The notes under the pieces: generated by a model
The model's input: the letters and a program-made list of their open reading frames with translations, nothing else
Database searches by the model: none
Told to the model about the DNA's origin: nothing
Translations under genes and position numbers: made by a program
Origin: Taklimakanibacter lacteus
Lineage (GTDB): Bacteria > Pseudomonadota > Alphaproteobacteria > Rhizobiales > Aestuariivirgaceae
Direction of reading: 5' to 3'
Length of the DNA: 64,000 bases
Assembly: GCA_003576695.1 (NCBI GenBank)
Contig: QOZQ01000002.1
Coordinates: 310,001-374,000 of the forward strand
Shown here: positions 1 through 8,698 of the stretch, piece after piece
Layout: each line of letters opens with the position of its first letter
Position numbering within the stretch: position 1 is the first letter of the stretch

Positions 1-976
1 TCGCATAGCTGCAGATATTGCGATGCCAGACGCCGATGAGTCCGAGCGTGATCGGCAGGTTCTCCGCCAGGGGGGCCGAGCGGAAATGCTCGTCCATGGC
101 ATGGGCGCCGGCGAGGAACTGGGCGAAATTGTCGGGCCCGATGGCGATCATCAGCGGCAGGCCGATGGCCGACCATACCGAATAGCGCCCGCCCACCCAG
201 TCCCAGAAGCCGAAGGTGCGCTCCTCGCCGATGCCGAAGGCCTTCACCTTGTCGAGCGCGGTCGAGATGGCGGCGAAATGCTTGGGCACCGCCATCTCGC
301 CCAGATGCTTGACGATCCAGTCGCGCGCCGAATGCGCATTGGTCATCGTCTCGATGGTAGTGAAGGTCTTGGACGCGATGAGGAACAGGGTCTTCGCCGG
401 GTCGAGGCCTGTCAGCGTATCGGCGAGATGCGCGCCATCGACATTGGAGACGAAATGCAGGCGCGGCCCGTCGCGATAGGGCGCCAGCGCCAGCGCCGTC
501 ATGGCGGGACCGAGATCGGAGCCGCCGATGCCGATATTCACCACATCCGAGATGCGCTTGCCGCCCGCCGTGGCGATGGCGCCGGAGCGCACGCCGGTCG
601 AGAAATCGCGCATCGCGGTGAGGACGCGGTTGACGTCCGGCATCACATCTTTGCCCTCGACCGGGATCGGCCGGCTCGAGCGGTTGCGCAGCGCCACATG
701 CAGGACGGCGCGCTTCTCGGTGGTGTTGATGAGCTCGCCCGCGAACATGCGGTCGCGCTTGCTCTCCACCTCGCTCGCTCGCGCGAGGTCATGCAGCAGC
801 TTCATGGTCTCGGCATTGACCGCGCATTTCGACCAGTCGAGCAGCATGTCGCCGAGCGAGAGCGAGAAGCGCTTGAAACGCAGCGGATCATCGGCGAAGA
901 CCTGGCGCATGTCGCTCGGCGCCTTCTTCGCGTGGTGCTGGGTCAGGGCATCGAGAGCGCGCTTCGCAACGGTCAT
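1..976 (-). CDS. pgi: Glucose-6-phosphate isomerase, C-terminus cut by window edge
   Basis: Cytoplasmic interconversion of glucose 6-phosphate and fructose 6-phosphate. About 325 codons are visible; complete enzymes have about 540-550, and the rest lies before base 1. Family marks seen: [18 protein letters not shown] and the signature [12 protein letters not shown]. The ATG at 974-976 is 3 nt after the stop of the PfkB kinase gene, so this is the third gene of a regulator-kinase-pgi transcript. In this setting it would convert fructose 6-phosphate from the kinase to glucose 6-phosphate for the Entner-Doudoroff or pentose phosphate routes (inference). Confidence 0.95.
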   Translation of the reverse strand, partial: MTVAKRALDALTQHHAKKAPSDMRQVFADDPLRFKRFSLSLGDMLLDWSKCAVNAETMKLLHDLARASEVESKRDRMFAGELINTTEKRAVLHVALRNRSSRPIPVEGKDVMPDVNRVLTAMRDFSTGVRSGAIATAGGKRISDVVNIGIGGSDLGPAMTALALAPYRDGPRLHFVSNVDGAHLADTLTGLDPAKTLFLIASKTFTTIETMTNAHSARDWIVKHLGEMAVPKHFAAISTALDKVKAFGIGEERTFGFWDWVGGRYSVWSAIGLPLMIAIGPDNFAQFLAGAHAMDEHFRSAPLAENLPITLGLIGVWHRNICSYA

Positions 977-979
977 GCT

Positions 980-1918
980 TCATCCTTCGAGTTCATGCGA
1001 CCATGGCGGATCGGCGCCCGGTCGCGATACGGTGACGGCGGCGGCCTTCACGGCGAACTTCAATGCCGCGATCACGCTCTCCCGGTCAAGTGCCGCAATG
1101 GCAGGCTTGCTGAGGCGTTTGGCGCGCGTGAGCCAGGTGAGAAGGCCCGCGGTGAAGGTGTCGCCGGCGCCGATCGTGTCGGCGACCTTCACGTGAGCAC
1201 CAGGAACTTCACAGTCGAATGTCCTGGTGAAAGCCAGCGCGCCGTCCTTGCCGCGCGTCACGACAACGAGCTTGGCGCCTCGCGAAAGCCAGTCTTGTGC
1301 GAAAGATTCGGGGCTCGTGCCCGGTGCCATCCAGGCGAGATCCTCATCGCTCATCTTGATGATGTCGGACATGGAAACGATGCGTTCGACCCTTTGCCGG
1401 TGCCGCTCGCGGTCCTTGATCAGATTGGCGCGGATATTGGGATCGAAATGGATGACACGCTTGTGACATTCGCGCCGGCACAGTTCCTCATAGGCCGAGC
1501 CGCAGGGCTCGATCGCCAGGACGAAGGATCCGAGATGCAGCGCCACGATCTGATCGGGCAGGGAAGGCAGGTCGGCGGGCGCGAGCATGCGGCAGGCCGA
1601 GCCTTCATCGATGAAGGAATAGCGCGCATGGCCCTCCTCGAGCTTGACGAAGGCGCAGATCGTGTAGCGGTCCGTCACCGGCGACAGCGAGATGTCGACA
1701 TGGCTCGCGGCCAGCGCCTTGCGCAATTCGTCGCCGAAGAAGTCGGTGGAGAGTCCGCCGAGGAAAGCGGAGGCGACGTCGAGGCGTCCGAGCGCCACTG
1801 CCGTGTTGAACAGCGAGCCGCCGACTTTGGGCTCGAAGGCGGGCGCGCCCTCCCGGGTGAGACGGGGAATGAAATCGGTCAGCGCCTCGCCGCAACAGAG
1901 AATGGTGCCGGGCTTCAT
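980..1918 (-). CDS. PfkB-family sugar kinase, probable fructokinase
   Basis: ATP-dependent sugar kinase of the ribokinase/PfkB family, 312 residues, the usual length. The N-terminal substrate-binding half shows GGSLFNTAVALGRL. The C-terminal signature DTIGAGDTFTAG carries the catalytic Asp near residue 253. The start codon overlaps the stop of the ROK regulator by 4 nt (ATGA), and pgi follows after 3 nt. Next to frcBCA and a ROK regulator it matches the frcK position of rhizobial fructose loci, so fructose to fructose 6-phosphate is the best guess. Substrate is inferred from context; other PfkB kinases look alike. Confidence 0.85.
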   Translation of the reverse strand: MKPGTILCCGEALTDFIPRLTREGAPAFEPKVGGSLFNTAVALGRLDVASAFLGGLSTDFFGDELRKALAASHVDISLSPVTDRYTICAFVKLEEGHARYSFIDEGSACRMLAPADLPSLPDQIVALHLGSFVLAIEPCGSAYEELCRRECHKRVIHFDPNIRANLIKDRERHRQRVERIVSMSDIIKMSDEDLAWMAPGTSPESFAQDWLSRGAKLVVVTRGKDGALAFTRTFDCEVPGAHVKVADTIGAGDTFTAGLLTWLTRAKRLSKPAIAALDRESVIAALKFAVKAAAVTVSRPGADPPWSHELEG

Positions 1919-3132
1919 GTCGTCTCCTTGAACAGCACGTCACGGTCGGCGGCGAAATTGGCGAGCAATGGCAGGCTGGCCGCGCCCATGGCCCGCGCGT
2001 CGCTGCCGATCGTGCCGCTGATGATCTCGAAAGGCGCCAATCCCCTGGTGTCGACCGAGCCCATCCTGGCACGAACCGTGCCTACGAGTCTCTCCCGCAC
2101 CGCGGCGGGAAAGGCGCCGTCGATGATGACGGCGGGAAAGTCGATCACCGAGGCTGCGGCCGTGATCGCATAGCTCAGGCTTTGCGCGCTGCGTGCGATC
2201 CAGTCTTCAAGCGGGCGGCCGATATCGCCCCAATCGTCGGGCGATTGCCACAGGACGGAAGGATCGCGGCCGGCCTCGCTCAGCGAGCGCTCAAGCACAT
2301 AGAGCGAGGCCGAGCGGATCAGCTGCTGCGTGCGGCCCGAGCCGTCGGGCACCGGCAGTGTGCCGACGGCGCCGGCATAACCGCTGCGCCCGGGAAACAG
2401 GCTGCCATTCAGGACGACGCCGCCGCCGATGAAGTAGCTCACGAAGAAATAGATGTAGTCGCGGTGCTGGGCGCCTGAGCCGAAGACAAGCTCGCCAGCG
2501 CATGCGGCGGTCGCGTCGTTGCAGAAATAGACCGGCCAGGGACACAGCGCTTCGATCTCCTTCTGCACGTCGACGCCGCGCCAGGCATCGAGGATGGCGC
2601 GGTCGGCACCCGTCTCTTCCTCCCAGTTCCACAATTCGAAGGGCACGGCGATGCCGAGGCCGGCAATCCGGTTGCGGCCCGTCGCGTCGAGCCCATTGCT
2701 CAGGCCGTCGAGGCCGCGCTTGACGAAGGAGGAGATCGTCCCTGGTGTCGGAAAGGCATAGGGCTGGTGGATCTTGGCGCGGATGTGCCCGGCGAGATCG
2801 AGCAGGATAAGATCGCCGCTGCGCCGGCCGATCTTGAGGCCGATGAAAAAGGCGCCCTCGGGATTGAGGGAGAAGGGGACCAGCGGCTGGCCGACCTTGC
2901 CGCGCTTCGGCGCTTCCTTGGTGAGGAGGCCATCGGCTTCGAGACGGCGCATGATCACCGAGGCGGTCTGCGCCGAAAGGCCGGTCAGGCGCGCAATCTC
3001 GGCTTTGGGCAGGCTGCCATGCCGGCGAATGAGCGAGAGCAGCAGCCTTGCGTGATAGGCGCGCAGCGCCGGCTGATGCGTGCCGCGCGCCAGATCGGCA
3101 CGCCCGGCCGCGGTTGCTCCGCTTACATCCAT
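1915..3132 (-). CDS. ROK-family transcriptional repressor (FrcR-like)
   Basis: About 405 residues. An N-terminal MarR/ROK-type winged helix-turn-helix (LPKAEIARLTGLSAQTASVI) is followed by a ROK sugar-binding domain. The ROK Asp is kept in CNDATAA, but the CxCGxxGC zinc motif of true ROK kinases is not seen, which fits a regulator. The start at 3132 is preferred because AGGTGACA stands just before its ATG; an ATG at 3174 would add 14 residues. It overlaps the kinase gene by 4 nt and is divergent from frcBCA. A 27-bp palindrome between the two is the likely operator, with autoregulation inferred. Confidence 0.88.
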   Translation of the reverse strand: MDVSGATAAGRADLARGTHQPALRAYHARLLLSLIRRHGSLPKAEIARLTGLSAQTASVIMRRLEADGLLTKEAPKRGKVGQPLVPFSLNPEGAFFIGLKIGRRSGDLILLDLAGHIRAKIHQPYAFPTPGTISSFVKRGLDGLSNGLDATGRNRIAGLGIAVPFELWNWEEETGADRAILDAWRGVDVQKEIEALCPWPVYFCNDATAACAGELVFGSGAQHRDYIYFFVSYFIGGGVVLNGSLFPGRSGYAGAVGTLPVPDGSGRTQQLIRSASLYVLERSLSEAGRDPSVLWQSPDDWGDIGRPLEDWIARSAQSLSYAITAAASVIDFPAVIIDGAFPAAVRERLVGTVRARMGSVDTRGLAPFEIISGTIGSDARAMGAASLPLLANFAADRDVLFKETT

Positions 3133-3193
3133 TGTCACCTGAGCCCTCTCCCGAGAGCGCTTGTACGATGCCATGAGACTGAATTCCAGTCTG

Positions 3194-3220
3194 ATAAATA
3201 AATCAGCATGATTTATTTAT
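3194..3220. promoter_or_regulatory. Palindromic operator between ROK regulator and frcB
   Basis: Perfect 12-bp inverted repeat, ATAAATAAATCA (3194-3205) and TGATTTATTTAT (3209-3220), with a 3-nt spacer. It is AT-rich in a GC-rich genome. AT-rich dyads of TTATTT/AAATAA type are known targets of ROK repressors (NagC, Mlc). A TTGACT box at 3220-3225 touches its right end, and a minus-strand TTGACA lies at 3246-3241, so binding could block both directions. Confidence 0.8.
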
Positions 3221-3327
3221 TGACTTAGGCCGGATTTCTGTGTCAACAGAAACCTGCCGGCTGGTCATTGACCAGCCCCATTGGAACGAAGCGGCTCGAT
3301 AAGAGCCTGAAATTTGGGAGGTTTTTC

Positions 3328-4353
3328 GTGAAATCGACACTTAGATCCATGCTGCTTGGCGCAGGCCTTCTGGGGATCGCCTCGGCGGCCCCGGCCCTTG
3401 GCGGCGAGGTCGGCGCCTGCCTGATCACCAAGACGGACACCAACCCCTTCTTCGTCAAGATGAAGGAGGGTGCGACGGCCAAGGCGGCCGAGCTCGGCGT
3501 CACGCTCAAGGCCTATGCCGGCAAGATCGACGGCGACAATGAAAGCCAGGTGGCGGCGATGGAATCCTGCATCGCCGATGGCGCCAAGGGCATCCTGCTG
3601 GTTCCCTCCGATTCCAAGGCCATTGTCGATGCGGTCAAGAAGGCCCGCGACGCCGGCATCCTGGTGATCGCGCTCGACACGCCGCTCGATCCGATCGATG
3701 CCGCCGATTCGACCTTCGCCACCGACAATTTCAAGGCCGGCGAGCTGATCGGCGCCTGGGCCAAGGCCCAGCTCGGCGATGCATCTAAGGATGCCAAGAT
3801 CGCCTATCTCGACCTCAATCCGAGCCAGCCGACCGTCGATGTCCTGCGCGACCAGGGCTTCATGACCGGCTTCGGCATCGATGTGAAGGATGCCAACAAG
3901 ATCGGCGACGAGGATGACGCGCGCAATGTCTGCCACGACGTGACCAACGGCAATGAGGAAGGCGGACGTGCGGCGATGGAGAACTGCCTGACCAGGGAAC
4001 CTGCCATCAACGTGGTCTACACGATCAACGAACCGGCCGCGGCCGGCGCCTTCGAGGCGCTCAAGGCGGCGGGCCGCGAGAAGGACGTGCTCGTCGTCTC
4101 GGTCGATGGTGGCTGCCCGGGTGTCAAGAACGTCGCCGCCGGCATCATCGGCGCCACCTCGCAGCAATATCCCTTGCTGATGGCCGCCATGGGCATCGAG
4201 GCGATCAAGAAATTCGCCGATACCGGCGAGAAGCCAAAGCTCACCGAAGGCAAGAACTTCTTCGACACCGGTGCCGCGCTGGTGACCGACAAGCCTGCCG
4301 CGGGCGTCGAGTCGATCGACACCAAGGCCGGCACGGAAAAGTGCTGGGGCTGA
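3328..4353 (+). CDS. frcB: Fructose-type ABC transporter substrate-binding protein (FrcB-like)
   Basis: Periplasmic type-1 sugar-binding protein of the ribose/fructose family, 341 residues. It starts with a signal peptide (basic KSTLR, hydrophobic [12 protein letters not shown], cleavage near PALGG), then binding-protein sequence beginning [20 protein letters not shown]. The GTG at 3328 is chosen because GGGAGG stands at 3316-3321, 6 nt before it; an upstream ATG at 3268 would spoil the signal peptide. First gene of frcBCA. A hairpin after the stop (4394-4419) may keep this message more abundant than the permease message. Fructose specificity rests on gene order and family resemblance. Confidence 0.88.
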   Translation: MKSTLRSMLLGAGLLGIASAAPALGGEVGACLITKTDTNPFFVKMKEGATAKAAELGVTLKAYAGKIDGDNESQVAAMESCIADGAKGILLVPSDSKAIVDAVKKARDAGILVIALDTPLDPIDAADSTFATDNFKAGELIGAWAKAQLGDASKDAKIAYLDLNPSQPTVDVLRDQGFMTGFGIDVKDANKIGDEDDARNVCHDVTNGNEEGGRAAMENCLTREPAINVVYTINEPAAAGAFEALKAAGREKDVLVVSVDGGCPGVKNVAAGIIGATSQQYPLLMAAMGIEAIKKFADTGEKPKLTEGKNFFDTGAALVTDKPAAGVESIDTKAGTEKCWG

Positions 4354-4393
4354 TCGCCCCGGAAAAAGACCTGACGAGAATGTTCTGACAAGT

Positions 4394-4419
4394 GGGGAGC
4401 GGCCTTAGGGCTGCTCTCC
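4394..4419 (+). other. RNA hairpin between frcB and frcC
   Basis: GGGGAGCGGCC and GGGCTGCTCTCC form an 11-bp stem with a short TTA loop. Two of the pairs are G-U and no T-run follows. It therefore looks like an RNA stem that shields the frcB message rather than a terminator. It lies 40 nt after the frcB stop and just before the frcC ribosome binding site. Confidence 0.5.
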
Positions 4420-4436
4420 CGCAATGGGAGGCCGCC

Positions 4437-5462
4437 ATGACGGCAGCGCAGGAATTCGAAAAGGTTCTCGACAAGAGCGACGCGACGGTCGCCAGCTTTG
4501 ACCAGCATCGCACGCCGCTCGAACGGGCCCAGCATTTCCTGCACGGCAATCCCGCCGCGGTTCCCCTCATCGTGCTGGTTCTGTCGGTTTCGGTCTTCGG
4601 CGCCATTCTCGGCGCCAAGTTCTTCTTCGCGTTGCCGCTCATCCTGCAGCAGGTGGCGATCTCCGCCATCATCGGCGCCGCCCAGACGCTGGTCATCCTC
4701 ACCGCCGGCATCGACCTCTCGGTCGGCGCCATCATGGTCCTGTCCTCCGTCGTCATGGGCCAGTTCACCTTCCGCTATGGCCTTCCGGCGCCCGTCTCCA
4801 TCCTGTGCGGCTTCGGCTGCGGCGCGCTGTGCGGCTGGCTCAATGGCGCGCTCATCGCCCGCATGAAGCTGCCGCCCTTCATCGTGACGCTCGGCACCTG
4901 GCAGATCATCCTCGCCGGCAACTTCCTCTATTCGGCCAATGAGACGATCCGCAGCCAGGACATCGCCGAACAGGCGCCGCTGCTTCAGCTGTTCCACGGC
5001 AATGCCATCATCGCCGCCATGTTCCTGCTCGTCTTCCTGCTCTGGCATGTGCTGAATCACACGGCCTGGGGGCGCCATGTCTATGCCATCGGCGATGATC
5101 CCGATGCGGCCGAGCTGTCGGGCGTGCGCGTGAAACGCGTGCTGGTTCAGGTCTATGTGCTGTCCGGGGTGATCTGCGCGCTGGCCGGCTGGGTTTTGAT
5201 CGGCCGCCTCGGCTCGGTCTCGCCGACCTCGGGCCAGCTCGCCAATATCGAATCGATCACCGCCGTGGTGATCGGCGGCATCTCGCTCTTCGGCGGCCGC
5301 GGCTCGATCCTCGGCATGATCTTCGGCGCCCTCATTGTCGGCGTGTTCCAGCTCGGCCTGCGCATGATCGGCACCGATCCGCAATGGACCTATCTGCTGA
5401 TCGGCGTGCTCATCATCGCCGCCGTCGCCATCGATCAATGGATCAGAAAGGTAGCCGCCTGA
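4437..5462 (+). CDS. frcC: Fructose-type ABC transporter permease (FrcC-like)
   Basis: Inner-membrane permease of the ribose/fructose branch (BPD_transp_2), 341 residues with about eight to ten hydrophobic segments from LIVLVLSVSVFGAIL to the C-terminus. The family stretch TAGIDLSVGAIMVLSSVV and the motif GGISLFGGRGSILGMIFGALI are present. The ATG at 4437 follows GGGAGG at 4426-4431; an in-frame ATG at 4392 lies inside the intergenic hairpin and is rejected. Its stop shares one base with the frcA start (TGATG), so translation is coupled. A single permease gene implies a homodimer. Confidence 0.92.
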   Translation: MTAAQEFEKVLDKSDATVASFDQHRTPLERAQHFLHGNPAAVPLIVLVLSVSVFGAILGAKFFFALPLILQQVAISAIIGAAQTLVILTAGIDLSVGAIMVLSSVVMGQFTFRYGLPAPVSILCGFGCGALCGWLNGALIARMKLPPFIVTLGTWQIILAGNFLYSANETIRSQDIAEQAPLLQLFHGNAIIAAMFLLVFLLWHVLNHTAWGRHVYAIGDDPDAAELSGVRVKRVLVQVYVLSGVICALAGWVLIGRLGSVSPTSGQLANIESITAVVIGGISLFGGRGSILGMIFGALIVGVFQLGLRMIGTDPQWTYLLIGVLIIAAVAIDQWIRKVAA

Positions 5463-6235
5463 TGCAACCCATTCTCACCGCCCGCGGGCTGGTCAAGCGC
5501 TATGGCCGCGTCACCGCGCTCGATCATGCCGATTTCGACCTTTATCCCGGCGAGATCCTCGCCGTGATCGGCGACAACGGCGCCGGCAAATCCTCGCTCA
5601 TCAAGGCCATATGCGGCGCCATCACGCCCGATGAGGGCGAGATCACGCTCGAAGGCAGGGTCTTGAAATTCCGCACGCCCATGGAGGCGCGCATCGCCGG
5701 CATCGAAACCGTCTATCAGAACCTGGCGCTGTCGCCGGCGCTCTCGATCACCGACAACATGTTCCTCGGCCGCGAGATCCGCAAAGCCGGGCCGCTCGGC
5801 CGCTGGTTGCGCATGCTCGACCGCCCGGCCATGGCCAAGGTGGCACGCGACAAGTTGAGCGAGCTCGGGCTGATGACCATCCAGAATATCGGCCAGGCTG
5901 TCGAAACGCTGTCCGGCGGCCAGCGCCAGGGTGTGGCGGTGGCGCGCGCCGCCGCTTTCGGCTCCAAGGTGGTGATCATGGACGAGCCGACCGCCGCACT
6001 TGGCGTCAAGGAATCGCGCCGCGTGCTCGAGCTCATACTCGACGTCAAGCGCCGCGGTCTGCCGATCGTGCTGATTTCACACAATATGCCGCATGTGTTC
6101 GAGGTAGCGGATCGCGTTCACATCCACCGGCTCGGCCGGCGGCTTGCCGTCATCGATCCGAAGAAGTTTTCCATGTCCGACGCTGTTGCGATGATGACGG
6201 GCGCGATGAAGCCGCCGGAGGCAACTGCCCACTGA
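5462..6235 (+). CDS. frcA: Fructose-type ABC transporter ATP-binding protein (FrcA-like)
   Basis: Cytoplasmic ATPase of the sugar importer, 257 residues with a single ATPase domain. That matches rhizobial FrcA and differs from RbsA/MglA, which carry two. Walker A GDNGAGKS at residues 37-44, signature LSGGQRQ at 150-156, Walker B VVIMDEP at 170-176, switch His in LISHNM. It starts at the ATG overlapping the frcC stop; an upstream in-frame start inside frcC is not credible. Last gene of frcBCA. Confidence 0.92.
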   Translation: MQPILTARGLVKRYGRVTALDHADFDLYPGEILAVIGDNGAGKSSLIKAICGAITPDEGEITLEGRVLKFRTPMEARIAGIETVYQNLALSPALSITDNMFLGREIRKAGPLGRWLRMLDRPAMAKVARDKLSELGLMTIQNIGQAVETLSGGQRQGVAVARAAAFGSKVVIMDEPTAALGVKESRRVLELILDVKRRGLPIVLISHNMPHVFEVADRVHIHRLGRRLAVIDPKKFSMSDAVAMMTGAMKPPEATAH

Positions 6236-6556
6236 GTGTCGTCATCGGCGTCGAAGCCGGACCCTTCGCTCTGACCGAGGCCCGGAGGGGCGGCTGGCCA
6301 GGTCACGCTGGCCGAGGAAGCCCCCCGAAAGCGTCTGCCTGAAACCCGCCGGCGGCCTTGAAATCACCCCGGACCGGCGCCTCGTTTCCCTATGCCGGGA
6401 AGCGCCGGACCTTCCGCCGCCTCCATGCCGCGCTGCGCAATGTGTTCAACACATAGCCCGCCTGCCGTCCAACCCGCAAAATACGCTGGCTCAACGGAAA
6501 TCGGTTGATTAAGCTTGAGTCCAATCCAGCGGGGGGTTGCGAATGGGAATGACGCC
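6236..6556. other. Intergenic region after frcA
   Basis: About 320 nt with no convincing gene. It holds an imperfect GC-rich hairpin at 6374-6408 (CCGGCGC/GCGCCGG outer arms, TTTCCC/GGGA inner arms) with no T-run, which could end or protect the frcBCA message. It also holds a 15-bp palindrome at 6440-6454 upstream of the aldo/keto reductase. Short reading frames here lack family features. Confidence 0.5.
6440..6454. promoter_or_regulatory. Palindrome upstream of aldo/keto reductase
   Basis: ATGTGTT and AACACAT around one central C form a perfect 15-bp palindrome, about 100 nt before the reductase start. Its size fits a binding site for a dimeric regulator. No regulator gene is adjacent, so the protein that would bind is unknown. 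Confidence 0.35.
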
Positions 6557-7366
6557 ATGAAGACGGCCAATGGCATACCTCTTCTGGGATATGGCACTTA
6601 CCCTTTGACGGGTGCGGAATGCCGCGATGGCGTCGCCATGGCGCTCGATCTCGGGCTTCGCCATATCGACACGGCCCAGCTCTATGACAATGAGAAGGAC
6701 GTAGGCCAGGCGATCGCCAAATCCGGCGTGAAGCGGGGGGATATCTATCTCGTCACCAAGGTGGCGCGCGATAATCTCGGCCGCCGGCATTTCAGCCACT
6801 CCCTCGAGGACAGCCTCGCGAAGCTCGATGTCGATTATGTCGATCTCCTGCTCATCCACTGGCCGCCGGAAGACGAGGATTTCGATTCCGCCATCGATTC
6901 GCTGTGCGCCGCGCAGAGCTCCGGTCTCGCCCGCGCCATCGGCGTCAGCAATTTCACCATTCCGCTGATGAGACGGGCGGCCAAGCGCGCCTCCCTGCCG
7001 CTCATCAACAACCAGGTCGAATTCCATCCCCTGCTCGACCAGTCGCGCGTGCGCGAGGAAGCGGAGAAGCTCGGCATCGTGCTTTCGGCCTATAGTCCGC
7101 TGGGGCGGGGCGCGGTGCTGAAAGATCCCGCCGTGGTCGAGGTGTCGAAGCGCCTCGGCCGCCCGCCTTCCGAGATTGCCCTGCGCTGGATCGTCCAGCA
7201 GGGTGTCGTGGCCTTGCCGATGACGACCAAGACGGAAAACGCCAAGAGCAATATGCGCATCTTCGATTTCGAGCTGTCGCCGGCCGACATGGCGAAGCTC
7301 ACCCAGGCCTCGAAGCAGAATCGCCGCCTGATCTCGCCCACCGGCTGGGCGCCCAAATGGGACTAG
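6557..7366 (+). CDS. Aldo/keto reductase
   Basis: NAD(P)H-dependent aldo/keto reductase, 269 residues, of the 2,5-diketo-gluconate reductase-like class. The catalytic tetrad is complete: Asp38 and Tyr43 in HIDTAQLYDNE, Lys68 in LVTKVA, His101 in LLIHWPP. The barrel motifs GVSNFT and QVEFHPLL and the C-terminal nicotinamide-phosphate segment are present. The ATG at 6557 gives the usual family N-terminus (NGIPLLGYGTYPL); an in-frame TTG at 6515 would add an atypical tail. It ends 6 nt from the convergent cupin gene. Substrate unknown. Confidence 0.9.
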   Translation: MKTANGIPLLGYGTYPLTGAECRDGVAMALDLGLRHIDTAQLYDNEKDVGQAIAKSGVKRGDIYLVTKVARDNLGRRHFSHSLEDSLAKLDVDYVDLLLIHWPPEDEDFDSAIDSLCAAQSSGLARAIGVSNFTIPLMRRAAKRASLPLINNQVEFHPLLDQSRVREEAEKLGIVLSAYSPLGRGAVLKDPAVVEVSKRLGRPPSEIALRWIVQQGVVALPMTTKTENAKSNMRIFDFELSPADMAKLTQASKQNRRLISPTGWAPKWD

Positions 7367-7372
7367 CCTTGG

Positions 7373-7768
7373 TCAACGCCGATATTGCTCGTCGCTGACT
7401 CTCTCCAGCCAGTCGACGGTCTTGTTGTCCTGCGCCTCCTGAATGGCGATATGCGTCATGGCGGTCGTTGGCGTCGCCCCATGCCAGTGCTTCTCGCCGG
7501 GCGGAAACCAGACGACATCGCCCGGCGTGATCTCCTCGACCGGACCGCCCCAGACCTGCGCCCAGCCGCGGCCCGATGTGACGATCAGCGTCTGGCCGAG
7601 CGGATGGGTGTGCCAGTTGGTGCGGGCTCCCGGTTCGAAGGTCACATGGGCGCCGCGCACGCGCGCCGGGCCGGGCGCCTCGATGAGCGGATCGACCCTG
7701 ACCGTGCCGGTGAAATAATCCGCCGGGCCCTTGCCGGATGGCCGTGATCCGCTTCTCTTGATGTCCAT
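7373..7768 (-). CDS. Cupin-domain protein
   Basis: 131-residue single-domain cupin. The first metal-binding motif is [13 protein letters not shown] and the second is [17 protein letters not shown], with metal-ligand His residues in both. The ATG at 7768 is preceded by AAGGACAGGA; a longer frame from 7828 lacks a better site. It lies 84 nt after the TIM-barrel isomerase gene on the same strand, so it may be the last gene of that transcript. Carboxymuconolactone-decarboxylase-linked and RmlC-like cupins look similar; the exact role is unknown. Confidence 0.8.
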   Translation of the reverse strand: MDIKRSGSRPSGKGPADYFTGTVRVDPLIEAPGPARVRGAHVTFEPGARTNWHTHPLGQTLIVTSGRGWAQVWGGPVEEITPGDVVWFPPGEKHWHGATPTTAMTHIAIQEAQDNKTVDWLERVSDEQYRR

Positions 7769-7852
7769 GGTTCCTGTCCTTGCGTCGGGTTGCGATGGTT
7801 TCGCGATCATAGCGTCTTCCGGCGCCATGCTTAAGTGAGCCCGGGCACGGTG

Positions 7853-8698
7853 TCAGCAACAGCCCGCCAGGCGCTCGCGGCAGACCCTGAGTGTTTCATC
7901 GATCGGCCTCGTCCACCAGTCGGCGGCGGAGAAGATCTCCACTTCGACCAGCCCCTGATAGCCCGCGCCCTCGATCATGGCGCGGATCGCCGGGATGTCG
8001 ATCACGCCATCGCCCATCATGCCGCGGTCGTTGAGCGCGTCCCTGGTCTTGAGAAGCCAGTCGCAGACATGAAAGCCCGTGATGCGGCCCCTGGCGCGCT
8101 GGATGGCGCGCGCCAGATAGGGATCCCACCAAATGTGATAGACATCGAGGCACACGCCCAGCGCATCACTTTTGCCGCCATCGAGCCGATCGCACAGATC
8201 GAGCGTCTCATCGATCGTGGAGAGGCAGGAGCGGTCCGCCGCATAGACCGGATGCAGGGGCTCGAGCGCGATCTTCACGCCATGCTCGATTCCATGGTCG
8301 AGCAATTCGGCCGTCGCCTCCGCGACTTGCGCGCGCGCGGCGATGATGTCCCTCGATCCCGCCGCGAGACCGCCCACCACCATGACGAAGCTTTTGGCCC
8401 CCAGCGTCGCCGCATCTTCGATCGCACGCTTGTTGGCCTCGATATTGCTCCGCAGCTCCGCTGTTGTCGCGGCCGGGATGAAGGTGCTGCGGCAATAGCC
8501 GGTCACTTCAAGCTTGGCATCGCGGATCCGGCGCGCGATGGCCGCGACATCATGGCCTTCGATCTCGCGCCGCCAGGGCGCGATGCCGCCGAAGCCATGC
8601 CGCGCGATGGCGTCGATGACCTGCGCTATGGGCGTGGTGAAGCCAAGCGTCGCCGTATTGATGGCGCAGAGCTCCGGGTGGCCTTTGAGATCACGCAT
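7853..8698 (-). CDS. Sugar phosphate isomerase/epimerase family TIM-barrel protein
   Basis: 281-residue xylose isomerase-like (AP endonuclease family 2) TIM barrel. Metal-site segments seen are IALEPLHP, VCLDVYHIWWDP, FHVCDW and VEVEIFS, with conserved Glu, Asp and His. Such proteins isomerise or epimerise sugars, keto-sugars or inositol derivatives. The ATG at 8698 is chosen; it overlaps the end of the DUF993 gene by 8 nt (ATGCGTGA), so the two are translationally coupled. It belongs to the minus-strand group SDR, DUF993, isomerase, cupin. Confidence 0.82.
   Translation of the reverse strand: MRDLKGHPELCAINTATLGFTTPIAQVIDAIARHGFGGIAPWRREIEGHDVAAIARRIRDAKLEVTGYCRSTFIPAATTAELRSNIEANKRAIEDAATLGAKSFVMVVGGLAAGSRDIIAARAQVAEATAELLDHGIEHGVKIALEPLHPVYAADRSCLSTIDETLDLCDRLDGGKSDALGVCLDVYHIWWDPYLARAIQRARGRITGFHVCDWLLKTRDALNDRGMMGDGVIDIPAIRAMIEGAGYQGLVEVEIFSAADWWTRPIDETLRVCRERLAGCC

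Noticed and set aside
23-2173. Plus-strand reading frame of 716 codons opposite pgi, the kinase and the ROK gene
   Set aside because: It runs antisense to three genes with clear family motifs. Its Arg/His/Gly/Glu-rich composition is typical of GC-rich shadow frames.
6118-6306. Small minus-strand frame at the end of frcA
   Set aside because: No ribosome site or family resemblance, and it overlaps frcA.
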